The notes under the pieces: generated by a model
What the model saw: only the letters and a program-made list of their open reading frames with translations
Told to the model about the DNA's origin: nothing
The model's database searches: none
Position numbers and translations under genes: made by a program
In this document: one piece after another, positions 1 to 11,428 of the stretch
Position numbering within the stretch: position 1 is the first letter of the stretch
Layout: the number at the start of each line of letters is the position of its first letter
Assembly: GCA_003008705.1 (NCBI GenBank)
Contig: PDUO01000001.1
Coordinates: 248,001-312,000 of the forward strand
Direction: 5' to 3'
Length of the DNA stretch: 64,000 nt
DNA from: Pezicula radicicola
Lineage: Eukaryota; Ascomycota; Leotiomycetes; Helotiales; Dermateaceae

Positions 1-631
1 CGTCGGAGCCAATGGCATAGAAGATGGCCCCAGCCGTAGGATCACCACCTCCAATTAAGAGGAAGAGTGGTGAAAGCCAAACTAGCCTTAGTGGAAGTGT
101 TCTCCAAAACCACAATATCACAATATTACTCAACCCTGATAGAACATAACCTGCGACAACCAGGGCAAAGACAGGCTTCCGCCCGATTTTATCTGCAAGA
201 AGTCCATATGGAATCGCGACCAGCATGGGCGGGATGGCACCAATGAATTCTAGTGCACCCAACACAAGATTCAATTCATTCTGAACCTTGTCTCCTTTGC
301 ATAGACCTTCGTCAATCTTCTGTTGTAAGTCAATGTGCCTTTCACCAGCCAATCCCTCGTAATACCGGTGGCAGATGATATCTTCGCAGATTCGTAGCTG
401 CGGCAAATCCATCAATGTGGAGGCAAAGGAGAGGACGAAGATGATAAATACGACTATCGCGATGATGATTCGGGGCGAGTGGGTTTCATGAATAAGTGGA
501 AGGTGCGGTGATACTTGGATCGGGTCGTCCTCAATGGCAAGCAGAGGCTCTCGCTCTGCCTCGGAGGCTGGATCGTTGCGGTAAGTCATGGTCATGTAGA
601 TGTGTCTGCTTGTGCCGGCGTAAAGTCGCAT
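1..631 (-). CDS. MFS transporter, N-terminal part (cut by window edge)
   Basis: The minus-strand reading frame is open from the ATG at 631 (an alternative in-frame ATG at 595 starts MTMTYRND) to the left edge, with no intron needed. It begins with a charged cytosolic tail, then TM1 (IIIAIVVFIIFVLSFA), then an extracellular loop containing RICEDIICHRYY. TM2 leads into the major-facilitator loop signature GLLADKIGRKP, followed by TM3 and TM4. The Cys-containing CEDIICxxYY loop is common in fungal MFS drug or metabolite exporters. The C-terminal two thirds lies outside the window, so the substrate cannot be inferred. It sits alone here: the next gene is 0.9 kb away on the other strand. The family assignment is secure from the A motif (GxLADxxGRKP); the exact start is uncertain. 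Confidence 0.85.
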   Translation of the reverse strand, partial: MRLYAGTSRHIYMTMTYRNDPASEAEREPLLAIEDDPIQVSPHLPLIHETHSPRIIIAIVVFIIFVLSFASTLMDLPQLRICEDIICHRYYEGLAGERHIDLQQKIDEGLCKGDKVQNELNLVLGALEFIGAIPPMLVAIPYGLLADKIGRKPVFALVVAGYVLSGLSNIVILWFWRTLPLRLVWLSPLFLLIGGGDPTAGAIFYAIGSD

Positions 632-1501
632 CTGCCCAGTGGAGAATTGATAGCGTGCTGTAAAGATTAAACGGTCTATGGCATCGCGGAAAAGAGAGAA
701 GTTATAGTAAAGAAGAAAGACAGCAATGCTGCCATACACATAAGGGGATAAACTGTAGCAAGGAGTGATTGAACGGGGGAAATATATGGCCGGATGATTG
801 TATCTGACGTCTTGCGTGGTATGCCACGTCTGTGAGGAAAAAACAAGAGATAGCTCGATTACCTGATGCGTTTCAAAGGAAGGTAATTGAGACTGGGCCC
901 GCGTTATTGGTCTTCACGTAGCTGTGGAAAGCAGGGGGACTGTGCCATTTCCTGTGACGTTGACTTTTCTGTCTGCCATACAGTACGAGAAGACCGAAAA
1001 AGTAAAGTGTATTGGGCGTGTACGGAGTCCGGCATTGGCAGCAGCTGGTAGTCTTTGCTGTTGGGTTTGCTTACGGACGGGTAATCCTTGCGTCGTAAGT
1101 GGTGGTGCCCATCATTGGGGCAGCTTCCCGATTTGGATGACGGGGTGCGTTGGACAGTGAAGTCACTGCAAGCAATAGATATTGAAGCCATTCACAGTGA
1201 CGGAAGACAGTTGCAGGACGCGTAACTTATTGAGGGGAAGAGAGTGATTTGGGAAAGGAAGAGAGGGAGGACGCAGTTGAAGTAGTTGGGAGCGCACTTG
1301 AATGACTCTTCACTGGCGTGGCCCTAAAACGCTGCCTAAAAACGCGATCACATGATCGGATAAAATGTGCGGCCGCTTCCTCCGTACGCTAAAAATGCTC
1401 GAGCTCAAGAAAAAGTTTCTGCAGTGCGCACGAAAAGCTATCTCTTCTACAAACCTACATCCTGAACCTTCTATCTTGAGAACACGAGAACACGAGATAA
1501 A
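632..1501. other. Divergent intergenic region
   Basis: This is the shared upstream region of the leftward MFS transporter and the rightward DUF2462 gene. ORFs on both strands near 904-1191 have no recognisable protein character and overlap each other. No repeat or RNA gene was seen. Confidence 0.5.
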
Positions 1502-1870
1502 ATGGCTCAAGGAACTATCAAGTCCAAGAAGCTTACGACAGCTACTGCTAAATCATCAGCACGCAAACCATCAGCCCTTGGTCCCAAGAAGGGCTCCAGG
1601 ACAATTGCTCCACGCAAGGCAGTCCTCGTCAAGAATGCAAAGATCACCAAGGTGAGTCCATTACCCCTACTCCAACCAGCCAACACACTAACAATACAAT
1701 AGAAACACTCAGGTGGTCTTACTGCCATGACCGAGAGAACCCTCGGATCCAAAGCTGGGCATCTCGAGTTGCTGAAGGGAGGCAAAAAGAACAAGGACGG
1801 TAAAGATGGAAAAGACGCCAAAGGCAAACCAATCGAGGTTCGCAAGGGTGGAACCAAGAAGTTTGGTTGA
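1502..1870 (+). CDS. DUF2462 / UPF0390 family small basic protein
   Basis: There are two exons, 1502-1651 and 1703-1870, joined in phase 0 across a 51-nt GTGAGT...AATAG intron, giving 105 residues. The protein starts [10 protein letters not shown] and contains the conserved block [15 protein letters not shown]. Exon 2 carries the helical part [19 protein letters not shown] and a Lys/Gly-rich tail ending KKFG. This matches the DUF2462 family (UPF0390; animal member known as Leydig cell tumor 10 kDa protein homolog), small very basic proteins of unresolved function, thought to be nuclear or nucleolar. The N-terminal MAQG and the G(P)KKGxRxIAPKK core are the family hallmarks. Start and intron are well supported because splicing restores one continuous frame. 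Confidence 0.88.
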
Positions 1871-4764
1871 AAGGATGACTCAACAACTGTCACGAAAATT
1901 ATGGAGAAATCCCACAATCGCTCTGTCACCTCGACCACTGCTATGAACATGATGAAGACATCCCACAACCGTCTTAACAAGAACATCATGCGCTCTCGAG
2001 GCAATGAAGTCTACGAACGACTGGCGCGAATACAGTATTGCAATAACCTTAGCTCGATGTCCATGTGAGTATCCTGGCCATCGCCGTAGGATATCATCCG
2101 AAGAGGCTCGAAGACTATTCGTCATCAAGCTTAGCTGCTTTGGCTGGTGCCATGTATGTGTCGAGGGTATGAAGAATGAAGGACATCTACCCTAAGGTTG
2201 GAAGCGATGGCATATGAAGCAATGAGGCTCAATCAGAAAATAATGAGTACAACATTTGTCAAGTCTCACTGCTAATCGTGATCACGCCTTGCTCTGTAGG
2301 TTTTACTTTTCGTTCTCCATATCTCAACTAGCACGGATGTCAAATTGCAAGTACAGTCCTCTCAATGACTGTTGGTTGTGCCGAAGATGTGCTGAAATCG
2401 ATCCGTTTAAGTATGGTTAACTGCAATTGCTCCGTGAGGAGGCAATGACCGCAATCCTTATTCTTCAGTTGGGGAAAGTGGTTGTATGGATTGCAAACAT
2501 ATCTTGTGCAGATACTAGGCCTCAAGAGTGCCAAGAAACCTCGACGCAACACCGACGTACTCAGCCAATTAAGCTAGTGCATACGAGGCCAAGTTCTTGT
2601 TTGAATTGTAAGATACCAATCCCTTCCCCCCTCTACCACACACAGCTATGATGTCTTTGTATGCTTTGCATGCTGGAAATTACCGACTGAGACCAAAAGT
2701 CTTTGAAGTCAACTAAGGCTAAAACTGAGCTACTTCGAATAATCTTTAATCGTTTTTAATTCTGTTCCACTACAAATGCTAATGATTGCTCAAGGACCTT
2801 TTCAATCGGACAATCGGACTTTCTATATTTTCTCTACAACAATTGTTACGGAGTCAATGTTCACATTGGAAATTCCGCCGAGGTAAAGGTATGTGCGAAT
2901 TTTATCCCATTATACCATACTCCTCGATATGATTACAAAACTTTATCTGTCAATCCCCTGACACCAGTTAAGCTGGATATGATGTTTCAATATGTTTTAA
3001 TTTATGATCCATCGTCTCAATAATACACCTTCATTGTGTCGACCCACTTGGCTGGAGCTTCTGCTAACCTTGGAGTCTATAGTATTAAAGCTGCTGCAAC
3101 GACGTGTTAGGTCTCATAAACATCGTTGTTTGTTATTATAATCAAGGAGGTGAAGGTTAAAATGCCTTGACTCTTGTTCAACTCCTGCCGATACTACTAG
3201 GAATAGGTTATTGGAGCCCAATAATATCATGGCTTCCGCCTACAATGGTTCAAGTACTTCTTCCATTCTCTGTTTACCTCTACTTCCTTATCCCCAAAAT
3301 ACACGCCAGCTTCAAACAAAACATTACTTAACGGCAGCCGGCTTCGTTCCTTCAGCCGGTCTGTTTTCGCGCTGTGCGGAGATGATTTCTCTAAAATGAC
3401 CCGTTGCTGGGCATCGGACTCTGAAAGGTCGTTCCGACTTTCCTGACGAGTTCGGAATCAGCTGTGGTTACATGCCTTTGTGAGAGTTGGATCTTTTTCG
3501 CCACTGGCAACGAAATTATGGTGAGTGAAATCCTTTTCATTTTATTCCATCCCGAACATACCTTTATGATGATTGTCAAAATATCGATTAGTCTATAAGA
3601 CACAAACACATGGTTACACAATTTACGCATGCGAGCCTCTCTGAATCAAAGTCCCTTCTACATGCATTTCTCAACAAATAATTGTAGAGCGCATTGACTA
3701 ATATCTGTTTAATAGGCACTATATAAGCTCGAAGCATTGTATCCATCCCATAGCGGGTCTTAGATATGGTTTTAAGCACTAGAGTACTAGTCACTTACTC
3801 TTCTGACCTTAAACTAGATGTCATCTTGAACGTCCGACTCGAGGAAGACAGAATGAATATGTAGTTGTAGAATAGATGAAAATGAAGGAAGTGGTACTGT
3901 GTCGCTATGTATATATCCACAACCACATTATCCAAGACCTCTTTTCCATCTTATAATTCAGTCTTCTCAGTCCATCGTCTCGATTGCACTGTATTTGCTT
4001 GCCCGTTGCGACGAATGTAAACATTAAATTGATATTAGAATTCTTGATATCATTTATATTTTTTTCAGGACTAGGAGAGATGGATGTTTAAATCTACACA
4101 ACATCCTTGGCTCATGAGGTTCTGAAAAAGGCTTCTGATGTTTCAGAAGCTGTCTTTATTTTCACCATTTGACTCAGCTTAGCGTTGAAGGCATCTTCTT
4201 TTTCCAGGCCTGGTGGTCATAAGTTAGTCTTGTCTTTCCACAGACGATATAATACCATTTTAGCTATTATACTTAGTGTACGAAGTATAGAGGTACTATA
4301 TTTTAACCATCTATTAATGTTTTATTTAAACTAGAGGAGCTAGAAAATGAATTATACTCGATCACATGACGCCTCAATTATAGGAAAATAACTTAGCCGA
4401 GATCCACTCGCTTTCGTCCTTGTTTTCCTTCTTGTCGTTCGTTCTGTAGAAAATACTTCATACGAAGTGCTTGCAGCCAAATAACGGTCTTGTAACTTAT
4501 AAGAAAATGAAACTTAGTTCTTGTTGACAACACTCAAATATACTCCTCCAACCAATCAAATATATTGTTACTGGCCACGAAGGTCCCACATGAAGAGTTG
4601 ATGGTGTGTAAGACGGTTGCCCGGGTAATTACGCGGGGAACTTCCTGAATGCATCACTAGACCACGATCCCCATATCCCCATCCCCAGCATCGCAGGTCG
4701 TCTGGTCCCTCCACCAAGATACCTCCAGAAACCTCGCGCCCTCAACTCCAAATCAGAAAGAAAA
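1871..4764. other. Long AT-rich intergenic region
   Basis: About 2.9 kb without a supportable gene. Short ORFs occur on both strands but lack domain, signal peptide or splice support. A perfect 8-bp stem with a 4-nt loop lies at 4131-4150. The stretch around 4240-4340 is very AT-rich and may be eroded repeat DNA. Otherwise I see nothing. Confidence 0.45.
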
Positions 4765-5778
4765 ATGACTTCCCGGGAACAAACGTTCACAAGCGCAGCA
4801 GACGCAATTCCCACACTGCAGCCACCTAAGAAACACCCCGGCGAACGCCTAGCCAACTACTTCGACAACTTCTTCAAAACCATCGTCGCAATCTCAACAC
4901 TCGGTGCCTCGTTAACCTTTTCCAAGATCCTTCAGTCACCAGTGGAACCCTGGACCGATTATGGAATCTCTATGATCACAGTACAAAATTTCATAGCTAT
5001 TTCATGGTTATGTTTCGCTTTGGATTTGATCATTACTTCTGTTGCTGCTTCGGCGTTATCTCTGTACAGACCACAGGCTATTGTGTATTTTGGGACGAGA
5101 GATAGTGCTCATCGGAGGGTTGTATTGTGGTATGCTTCTCTCGTGAGCGCTATATTGTTCGGATTGGCAATTGTTGCTTTTATATTTTTGGCGTTGACTG
5201 TTACGGCATATGCAGGTCCCACGGGCTGGGCTGCTGTTGGATTTACAGTATTTTTTGGTATGCTTGGTTTTGGTTGTATTATTTGGCAGAGTCCAATAGG
5301 GTCGAAGAGTTTAGAGATTGATATTAATCGTTCGAATTCTTGGAAACGGAAACCTAATCAGTTTCCTGGGTATCAGTCGTCATCGCCCGAAAAGGAGCAG
5401 AATGGATTTACCGGGGCAGTTTTGACGGGTGATGAATTTGTGGTTAAGGATGATGCGGTGCTGGTTAGGGCTCGTTATGTTGATGATAGGTTGAGTAGGG
5501 GAAATACGGTTCATCAGGGGCATATGGTGCAGCAACCGGCGAGACCATTATCTGGTGGTGTTCCTCAGTATACTGCTGAGATGCGAAGGATGAGAGCAGC
5601 TAGCAGGACTACGAATGATGTTCGGACATCTGGAGAGAGGCGGAATCGGCCACCGGAGAGCAATGATACTCAAATGTCTTATGATGAGAAGGATTATGGT
5701 TACGATGAGGAAGCTGATTCTGAAATATGGGTCCCTGCTACTGACACGAGAAGAAGATACGACAATAGAAAGTCATGA
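4765..5778 (+). CDS. Four-TM membrane protein of unknown function
   Basis: A single-exon gene of 337 residues with ATG in an AAAATGAC context. A short soluble N-terminus (1-35) is followed by four predicted membrane segments at roughly 38-58, 70-95 (FIAISWLCFALDLIITSVAA), 118-148 (SLVSAILFGLAIVAFIFLAL) and 153-173 (VGFTVFFGMLGFGCIIW). The last 150 residues are hydrophilic, rich in Arg, Ser, Asp and Tyr, and end in an acidic then basic tail. This is the layout of many uncharacterised fungal membrane proteins. I do not recognise a named family. The hydrophobic part differs in codon use from the tail (the first 45 codons are C-rich at third positions, later ones T- or G-rich). The coding call is secure; no function is proposed. 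Confidence 0.8.
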   Translation: MTSREQTFTSAADAIPTLQPPKKHPGERLANYFDNFFKTIVAISTLGASLTFSKILQSPVEPWTDYGISMITVQNFIAISWLCFALDLIITSVAASALSLYRPQAIVYFGTRDSAHRRVVLWYASLVSAILFGLAIVAFIFLALTVTAYAGPTGWAAVGFTVFFGMLGFGCIIWQSPIGSKSLEIDINRSNSWKRKPNQFPGYQSSSPEKEQNGFTGAVLTGDEFVVKDDAVLVRARYVDDRLSRGNTVHQGHMVQQPARPLSGGVPQYTAEMRRMRAASRTTNDVRTSGERRNRPPESNDTQMSYDEKDYGYDEEADSEIWVPATDTRRRYDNRKS

Positions 5779-6339
5779 TGTATGATTATAACCCGAAGAG
5801 GAGCTAGATGTGATAGGTCATCATTTATTATGCTTTGGTATTAATTTGGCTGAGCCAGCTAAATGATAAGACATCTATTTTGAGGAGGAATATTCTTAAA
5901 CATTAATAGCGAATAAGAACTGATAGAATTACTAACCGAATTGAATAATTCCCATGCAATCAAGTCCCTTGACGTTTCGTCAATAAGGAATGATGAACAG
6001 TAATAGTATAAAACCAAGATGATTGTGCTATACAGATACCAAAAGAGTCAGATAAACTAGAATACTTGAACAAATGTCAATGTTGAAATATGAACCACAA
6101 AGGTTACTTACCCCTATAGAATATCCATTTCTTGTTTTGCACTCTACACAGAATACTAGACACAGAAAGTGAGTTTTTATTTAAAATGACCATCTACAGT
6201 GAATAAACAAAGCTGCGGTTCCAACCCATGAAGTGGAATAAATTCACCACAACAGATCAATTCAACCATTCTTTAAAAAGCCGGCCATCTTGCGATTCCA
6301 CTCAATCTTTTCTTTTTCAACACAACAACCCTCCATCAA

Positions 6340-6475
6340 TAGAACATCAAAGAACATCGACAACTACATCAAGACAAAATATCATAGCGGCCTAAAGACC
6401 ATTGGTAACAATGTAAGACAGCCTACTAGCGCTATTCGACAATCCTATTAGCTAACCGAAGTAGTGACGACTTTA
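6340..6475 (+). repeat. Decayed tandem copy of the BTB gene leader and first exon
   Basis: This stretch parallels 6530-6650, the leader, first exon and first intron of the next gene. In this upstream copy the start ATG reads ATA, a CAA codon reads TAA, the intron AG acceptor dinucleotide is preceded by T instead of C, and several further sites differ. Most differences are C-to-T or G-to-A in this copy; a few run the other way and there is at least one transversion. It therefore cannot encode the exon and looks like a tandem duplicate that has been mutated. Confidence 0.75.
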
Positions 6476-6567
6476 GTCAAACTCCTCATCCTTTCTCAAT
6501 CAAAACAACAAACCATCTTCCAACACAACATCAAAGACGATCAACGAATACACCAAAACAAAACATC

Positions 6568-7939
6568 ATGGCGGCCCAAAGACCATTGGTAACGATGTAA
6601 GACAGCCCGCTAATCCTATTCAACGATCCTATCAGCTAACCGAAGCAGGGAAATTCTACAAGATCAAGTTCTAATCGTCATCGGCAAGAAACCTGAAGGC
6701 GCAGATGAGAGCAAGACCAGCGGTTCCAAAGTTAAAGCCGAAAATGAAGTCCACAGCGAGATTGAAGATCTTGAGATCAGTTGCAAGGATGCGGACATGA
6801 AGCAGGAAGACAAAGTTGAAGAAGCAAGCAAGAGCGTCTGCAAAGACGATGGCATCAAGCATAAAGACAAGCTTGAAGAAGGCCGCAAGAGCATCTTTGC
6901 AGATGGAATCAAGATCAGCAAAGATGAAACAAATACGAAAGACGAGAACAAAAGCAACCTCCAAGCGACATGTGAGGATGCGAATGAAGATGATACCGCG
7001 AGCCACGTAAGCGACAAGAGTACCTGCACCTGCAACACCTGCAAGAACTGGGAAAGTTCAGAACACAGCACCACTCAAAAAGACAGCCCCGAAAAGGAAA
7101 CTTGTAAACACACACACACCGAAGTCTGGTTACCTGTTGCTTTTCTCTCCGCAGAAAGTGAGTTCTTTAACAGTGCTTGCAGCAGAAGATGGGGATGCGG
7201 TAATAAGCGAGAGATTCACCTCGTTGAAGAAGATCCTGAAATCTTTGCCATCTTCGTTTTCTGGCTCTTCAATCGAAAGATTGATGATGCTCCCCAACTG
7301 GTCAAGATTGATCAAGTCAATCGGGACTGTGATGATTGCACAACGAAATCTCGCGACACAGAAATAACTCAGCTTGCAGATCAATGGAAGCAGCTAGCAA
7401 AATGCTATATCCTTGGAGACATGCTACAAGCACCCAATTTCTGCAATGCTATGATTGGAGAACTGGTTGACCTAAGCAAGCTAAATAACAGAAGAGGTTT
7501 TGGGGTCTTAGGTTCAGACTCGGCATCAATCCGTCTTGTTGTCGAAAACACAACTTCTAGTTCTCCATTAAGAAAGATCATTGTTGATAACTGGATTGCT
7601 ACTGCATCACCTATTGATGTTGCCTGGAACCGAGCACTTGAGGATTCCGTATTGTGGGAATTATATCGAGATGTTGCTATGCGCTCTATGATTGTTGCAC
7701 AATCTGGACAACGTGCAATGCCATCCTGGGCGAAGCATATCTGTCAGTACCACGTCCATCCCGGTCAATCTGCTGTATATACCTGCCTACCCTTATCACA
7801 CAATGTAAGTCGGCTTCTCCCTGCTCTCTTTCCACCCAAACTAAAAGGTTGCTAATTACCTGCTTATGTTTAGGCTGACTGGAGCTGCATCAAGACGCCT
7901 TGGGAACTGGACATTCCTACATCTGATGATGCATGGTAG
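6568..7939 (+). CDS. BTB/POZ-like domain protein
   Basis: Three exons: 6568-6596, 6649-7804 and 7874-7939, with introns of 52 and 69 nt (GTAAGA...GCAG and GTAAGT...TTAG). Splicing gives 416 residues starting MAAQRPLVTME. A highly charged Lys/Glu/Asp linker (about 40-150) is followed by a BTB-like half domain at about 165-222, with SAESEFFNSACSRRW, then EIHLVEEDPEIFAIFVFWLF, the usual second half of fungal BTB folds (helix, strand, helix). A BACK-like helical region follows (WKQLAKCYILGDMLQAPNF, about 247-275). Such proteins usually act as adaptors for cullin-3 ubiquitin ligases, but that role is inferred. The first half of the fold (the VxVG strand pair) is recognisable near residues 18-24, so the charged linker may be an insertion within the domain. 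Confidence 0.75.
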
Positions 7940-9692
7940 GGTTCTATAAGAGTCATCGGTTTTCACATGAAATTGATTCGAAAACTAGGTTCTAAAATCC
8001 TAGCTCTTAAGTACGCACTCTTCATCTCACGCCTAGTCACCAAAACTTATCTAATAACTCACAGATCTCAACACTTTCCATCAATTTACCAACAAGTTAC
8101 ATAGAACTCCAGGGCGCGCATCTGAGAATTATTCATATTCCCATTCTGGTTTTCCTATTTTCATTCAAGGCGTTGAATTTCTCACACACATACACTACAC
8201 GTATTTCATAGAGAAGCCATACCAAGTTTCTTAAAACATTGGTATCCTCTCTACTGAAGTAATAGTCTTTATCTCTCAGTGGTTTCTTCATACAAAAAAT
8301 AGACTTAAAACATTTACACACACATAAGTTTCGTGGTTGACTGTTTTCTGTATGCATGATATGTAATAAAACAAACCCTGGCAACTAAAAAATACACAAC
8401 CATTAACTCAAATTAGAAAGAAGTGCAAAAAAAATGCAACAAGCAATGGTTCTCTCAATGTCTATCTAGACGACTTAAAAATCCATTACTGACTTCAAAG
8501 CTTCCTTGGTTTCCTCTACAAAACTCTAGAGAGTTAAACGAGATTCTGTAAGCGAAGGTTGTAGGCTTGAAGAAAGGATAGAGTGAGTTACTTACAAGTT
8601 CCAATAATAATCCCAGAACGAAAATTATTATAAATACCTAACCATCTATCTAGATTGATTCTATGGGAAGCAGAATATTCTTTCCTTTCCTAGAATTCAA
8701 CACTGACAGGTGACTTTTCGAGTTAAAGCATTCACTTGGCTTTGGGTCACCACAAGCAAACCACAGGGGTAAGCGAACCCTTTCTTTGGGTAATTTACTC
8801 TATTCTGACGTCACTGCACTTTGCACCTTACTAATGCTTGTCAGGCTTGTCGGTAACGATTGTCACATACAGAATAATTGAACGCATTTAATTAATTACC
8901 TTAAGATGGAACTAAAGAGCCTAGGTACGCAACAGTAAATATGATAGTACTCAGTCGACTCTTTGAATACCTGATTAGGCATTCTTTGCACTCAATTAGA
9001 GCTTTATCTCCTATACAGTATATAACAACATTCAACATGGATGTAATATAAGCTTATATTTAAACATTAAGCCTATACTACCTCCCATGTATTTGTGTGT
9101 GTACATAAATAATTTGGAGGCTCTAATAGCTGTAGAGCAATAAAATCATAAAAAAAAAGGAAATTATATAGCTAGAGTAGGAAGCCTATATAAATCGTGT
9201 GTACTTTTAGATAGGCCGATTACATCTATAGCAAGTGTTGTTGGTAGCGATATGCACGTGCCACTACACCCCGGACGTTGTTATATACTGTATAAGCGAT
9301 ACTCAACAAGTCACCAAGAGGAAGAAAGCATTTTAATGAGAGATATATACGTCAGCCAACCCCAATCTAATAGCAACTCCATTTCGAGCAAAATGCCCCA
9401 AAGTCCCCACACCCCACCGATAGATGAAAGTTTGGTATCGTGACGCAAAAAGAAAAAAGACAGATGCCGCCATGCCGCTCCGAATTTTTGCAACCATTCC
9501 CTTCTTTCCAAATCCCCATCTAACCCATCGCCACAGAAACAAAGAGAAACGAACCAAGGGAAATGACCAAGGAAATTATAAGGAAACATAAATGACAAAA
9601 AAGGAAAATGTGATGATGTAACTGACTACGACTAGTTAAAGTGTAGATAAGTTTGGGGGTATATATGTACATCGAAATAGAAGACAAGTTGT
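7940..9692. other. AT-rich intergenic region
   Basis: Convergent spacer of about 1.75 kb between the BTB and laccase genes. ORFs near 8133-8384 and 9252-9598 overlap on opposite strands and show no domain. Runs of A and AT-rich blocks at 9000-9200 are seen, with nothing else. Confidence 0.45.
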
Positions 9693-11428
9693 TTAGACAC
9701 CGGAGTCTTCGGCCTCAACACCGGACTCTTCTGCGTATGTCTCCCAAGCAGCACAAGTCGAGTTCATGGTATCGTAGTCAATGAGAGCAAGGGCCTCAGT
9801 CTGTCTCTCAACAAGCTGAAGAGCGAATCCTTCAGAAGTGTGCCATCCAATGTGGCAATGAAGAAGCCAGGCACCTGGGTTATCGGTGATAAAGGCAATG
9901 ACTAGGTAACCAGAAGCTGGAAGCATGGCAACATCACGACGAGGAGCATCGGTGAGAGTGAGAGTGGTGGATGATGAGTAAGTTCCAGTTCCTTGGCCAA
10001 TGACCCAGAAATCGTGACCGTGGAGATGGATGGGATGAGGAACTGCTGTTGTGGTCTCAATGATAAAGTAGACCCATTCATCAGCTGTGTCGAGCTCGAT
10101 AACGTGGGAAGAAGTGGTGTAGCTGGTGTCGTTATTGTACATTTGGAGGATGGTTGGGTCGGCCCACTCTACTACGAAGGTGGTGGCTTCCATGTACCAT
10201 TTGAAGAGGTTGTTGCTCTTGCCGACAGTCACTGCGAAATCATCTTCTTCGCTCTCGCTTGAAGCGTCCTTGGAGAGGTAGGGAACGAGATCGGACATGT
10301 CTTCGTCATCACAGTTGTCATCGTAGTCGTAGGCAGATGTGGAAGGTTCGGTGGTGTTGGTGCTGTCGTACATGACTATTCCCTTGATGTTATCGGCATT
10401 GTCGTTATCAGAGCAGAAAGTCTGGGGAATGGCGCGCATCCAGTAGTTGCCTGAGGTTTCAGAGGCGGTAACGACAATGTCGTATCGCTGTCCCATACCG
10501 ATGCTAAGAACTTGAGTAGAGTATGGAACGATAGGGACTAGATCGTTTGCCATGACTGTGAGGTTGTGGTCGTCGATCATAAATTTGAAATGAGTGTCGA
10601 TAGCGCCGTTGACGAGACGCATTCTGTAAGAGGTACCGGCTGTAAAGGTGGTGTTGAAGCGAGAGCCGAGAGAATCATAGACGTTGGTACCGTTGATGAG
10701 GCCGTTGTCAAGGGTTGGTGGACCGGTGGTCTGAGCCTCTGAGTACATGGCATCTGCAGTCTCGTGGGTCCAGTCGTTGAGGAAGAGAACACCGAGATCT
10801 TCATCGTAGTTGGCTGATGATGGTCCGTTGATGATGATGCCGCCCAAAACTCCTTCCCACGCTTGCAGGGCGAAATGAGAGTGGTACCAGGTAGATCCGT
10901 ATTGTGTAGCGCGCCACTCATAGGTGATCGACTCGCCCGGAGCAGTCGGGCACTGAGTGATCGAAGGGACACCGTCCATCTGGAATGTGTTGTTCTGGCG
11001 GATACCTTTCTAAAGTATTAGTCTTAGTTCCAAATGGAATAAGGTTATTCTGACATACCATGGAAATGAAGGCCGGTTCCGTTATTTTCTAAGCCGTTGT
11101 AGAGATGGACAATGACAGTATCTCCCCAGTCTGCGAAGAGAGTAGGGCCAGGGAATGTGCCATTGACAAGGAGAACGTTTCTTGAGACACCATCGAGTGC
11201 AGCAGTGGTGTTGACAAGCTCTAACCAATACTCACGAGTTACTCCAGTATCTGGAGCCTCATCGTAGTAGTCGGTAGAAAGATCATAGTCGCCCCAGCAG
11301 GAGCGATCACTTGCTGAGTTTGTACATCTCTTGCCGAGGTTGCCAGTGACACGGTTGACTGAAGGTGCAGCAGTGACTCCAGAGGTTAAAACAGCCAAGC
11401 TGGAAGCCAGAAATGTTGAGAAGCGCAT
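9693..11428 (-). CDS. Secreted laccase (multicopper oxidase)
   Basis: Two exons, 11428-11059 and 11005-9693, flank a 53-nt intron inside the first copper motif, giving 560 residues. A signal peptide (MRFSTFLASSLAVLTSGVTA) is followed by a propeptide ending at a Kex2-type KR (33-34). All four copper signatures are present: HFHG (about 121), WYHSH (163-167), HPIHLHGH (about 447) and HCHIGWHTSEGF (about 505). The Cys is the type 1 copper ligand. The residue ten positions after it is Phe rather than the Leu common in ascomycete laccases. The protein ends DSGV, matching the conserved DSG(L/I/V) C-terminal plug of ascomycete laccases. An Asp/Glu/Ser-rich acidic stretch lies before the third cupredoxin domain. 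The enzyme oxidises phenolics using oxygen in the extracellular space. The intron call rests on restoring HFHGIRQNNTF. Confidence 0.93.

Noticed and set aside
4131..4150. Perfect stem-loop followed by T-rich sequence, terminator-like
   Set aside because: Bacterial-type terminators are not expected in a fungal nuclear genome and no gene ends here.
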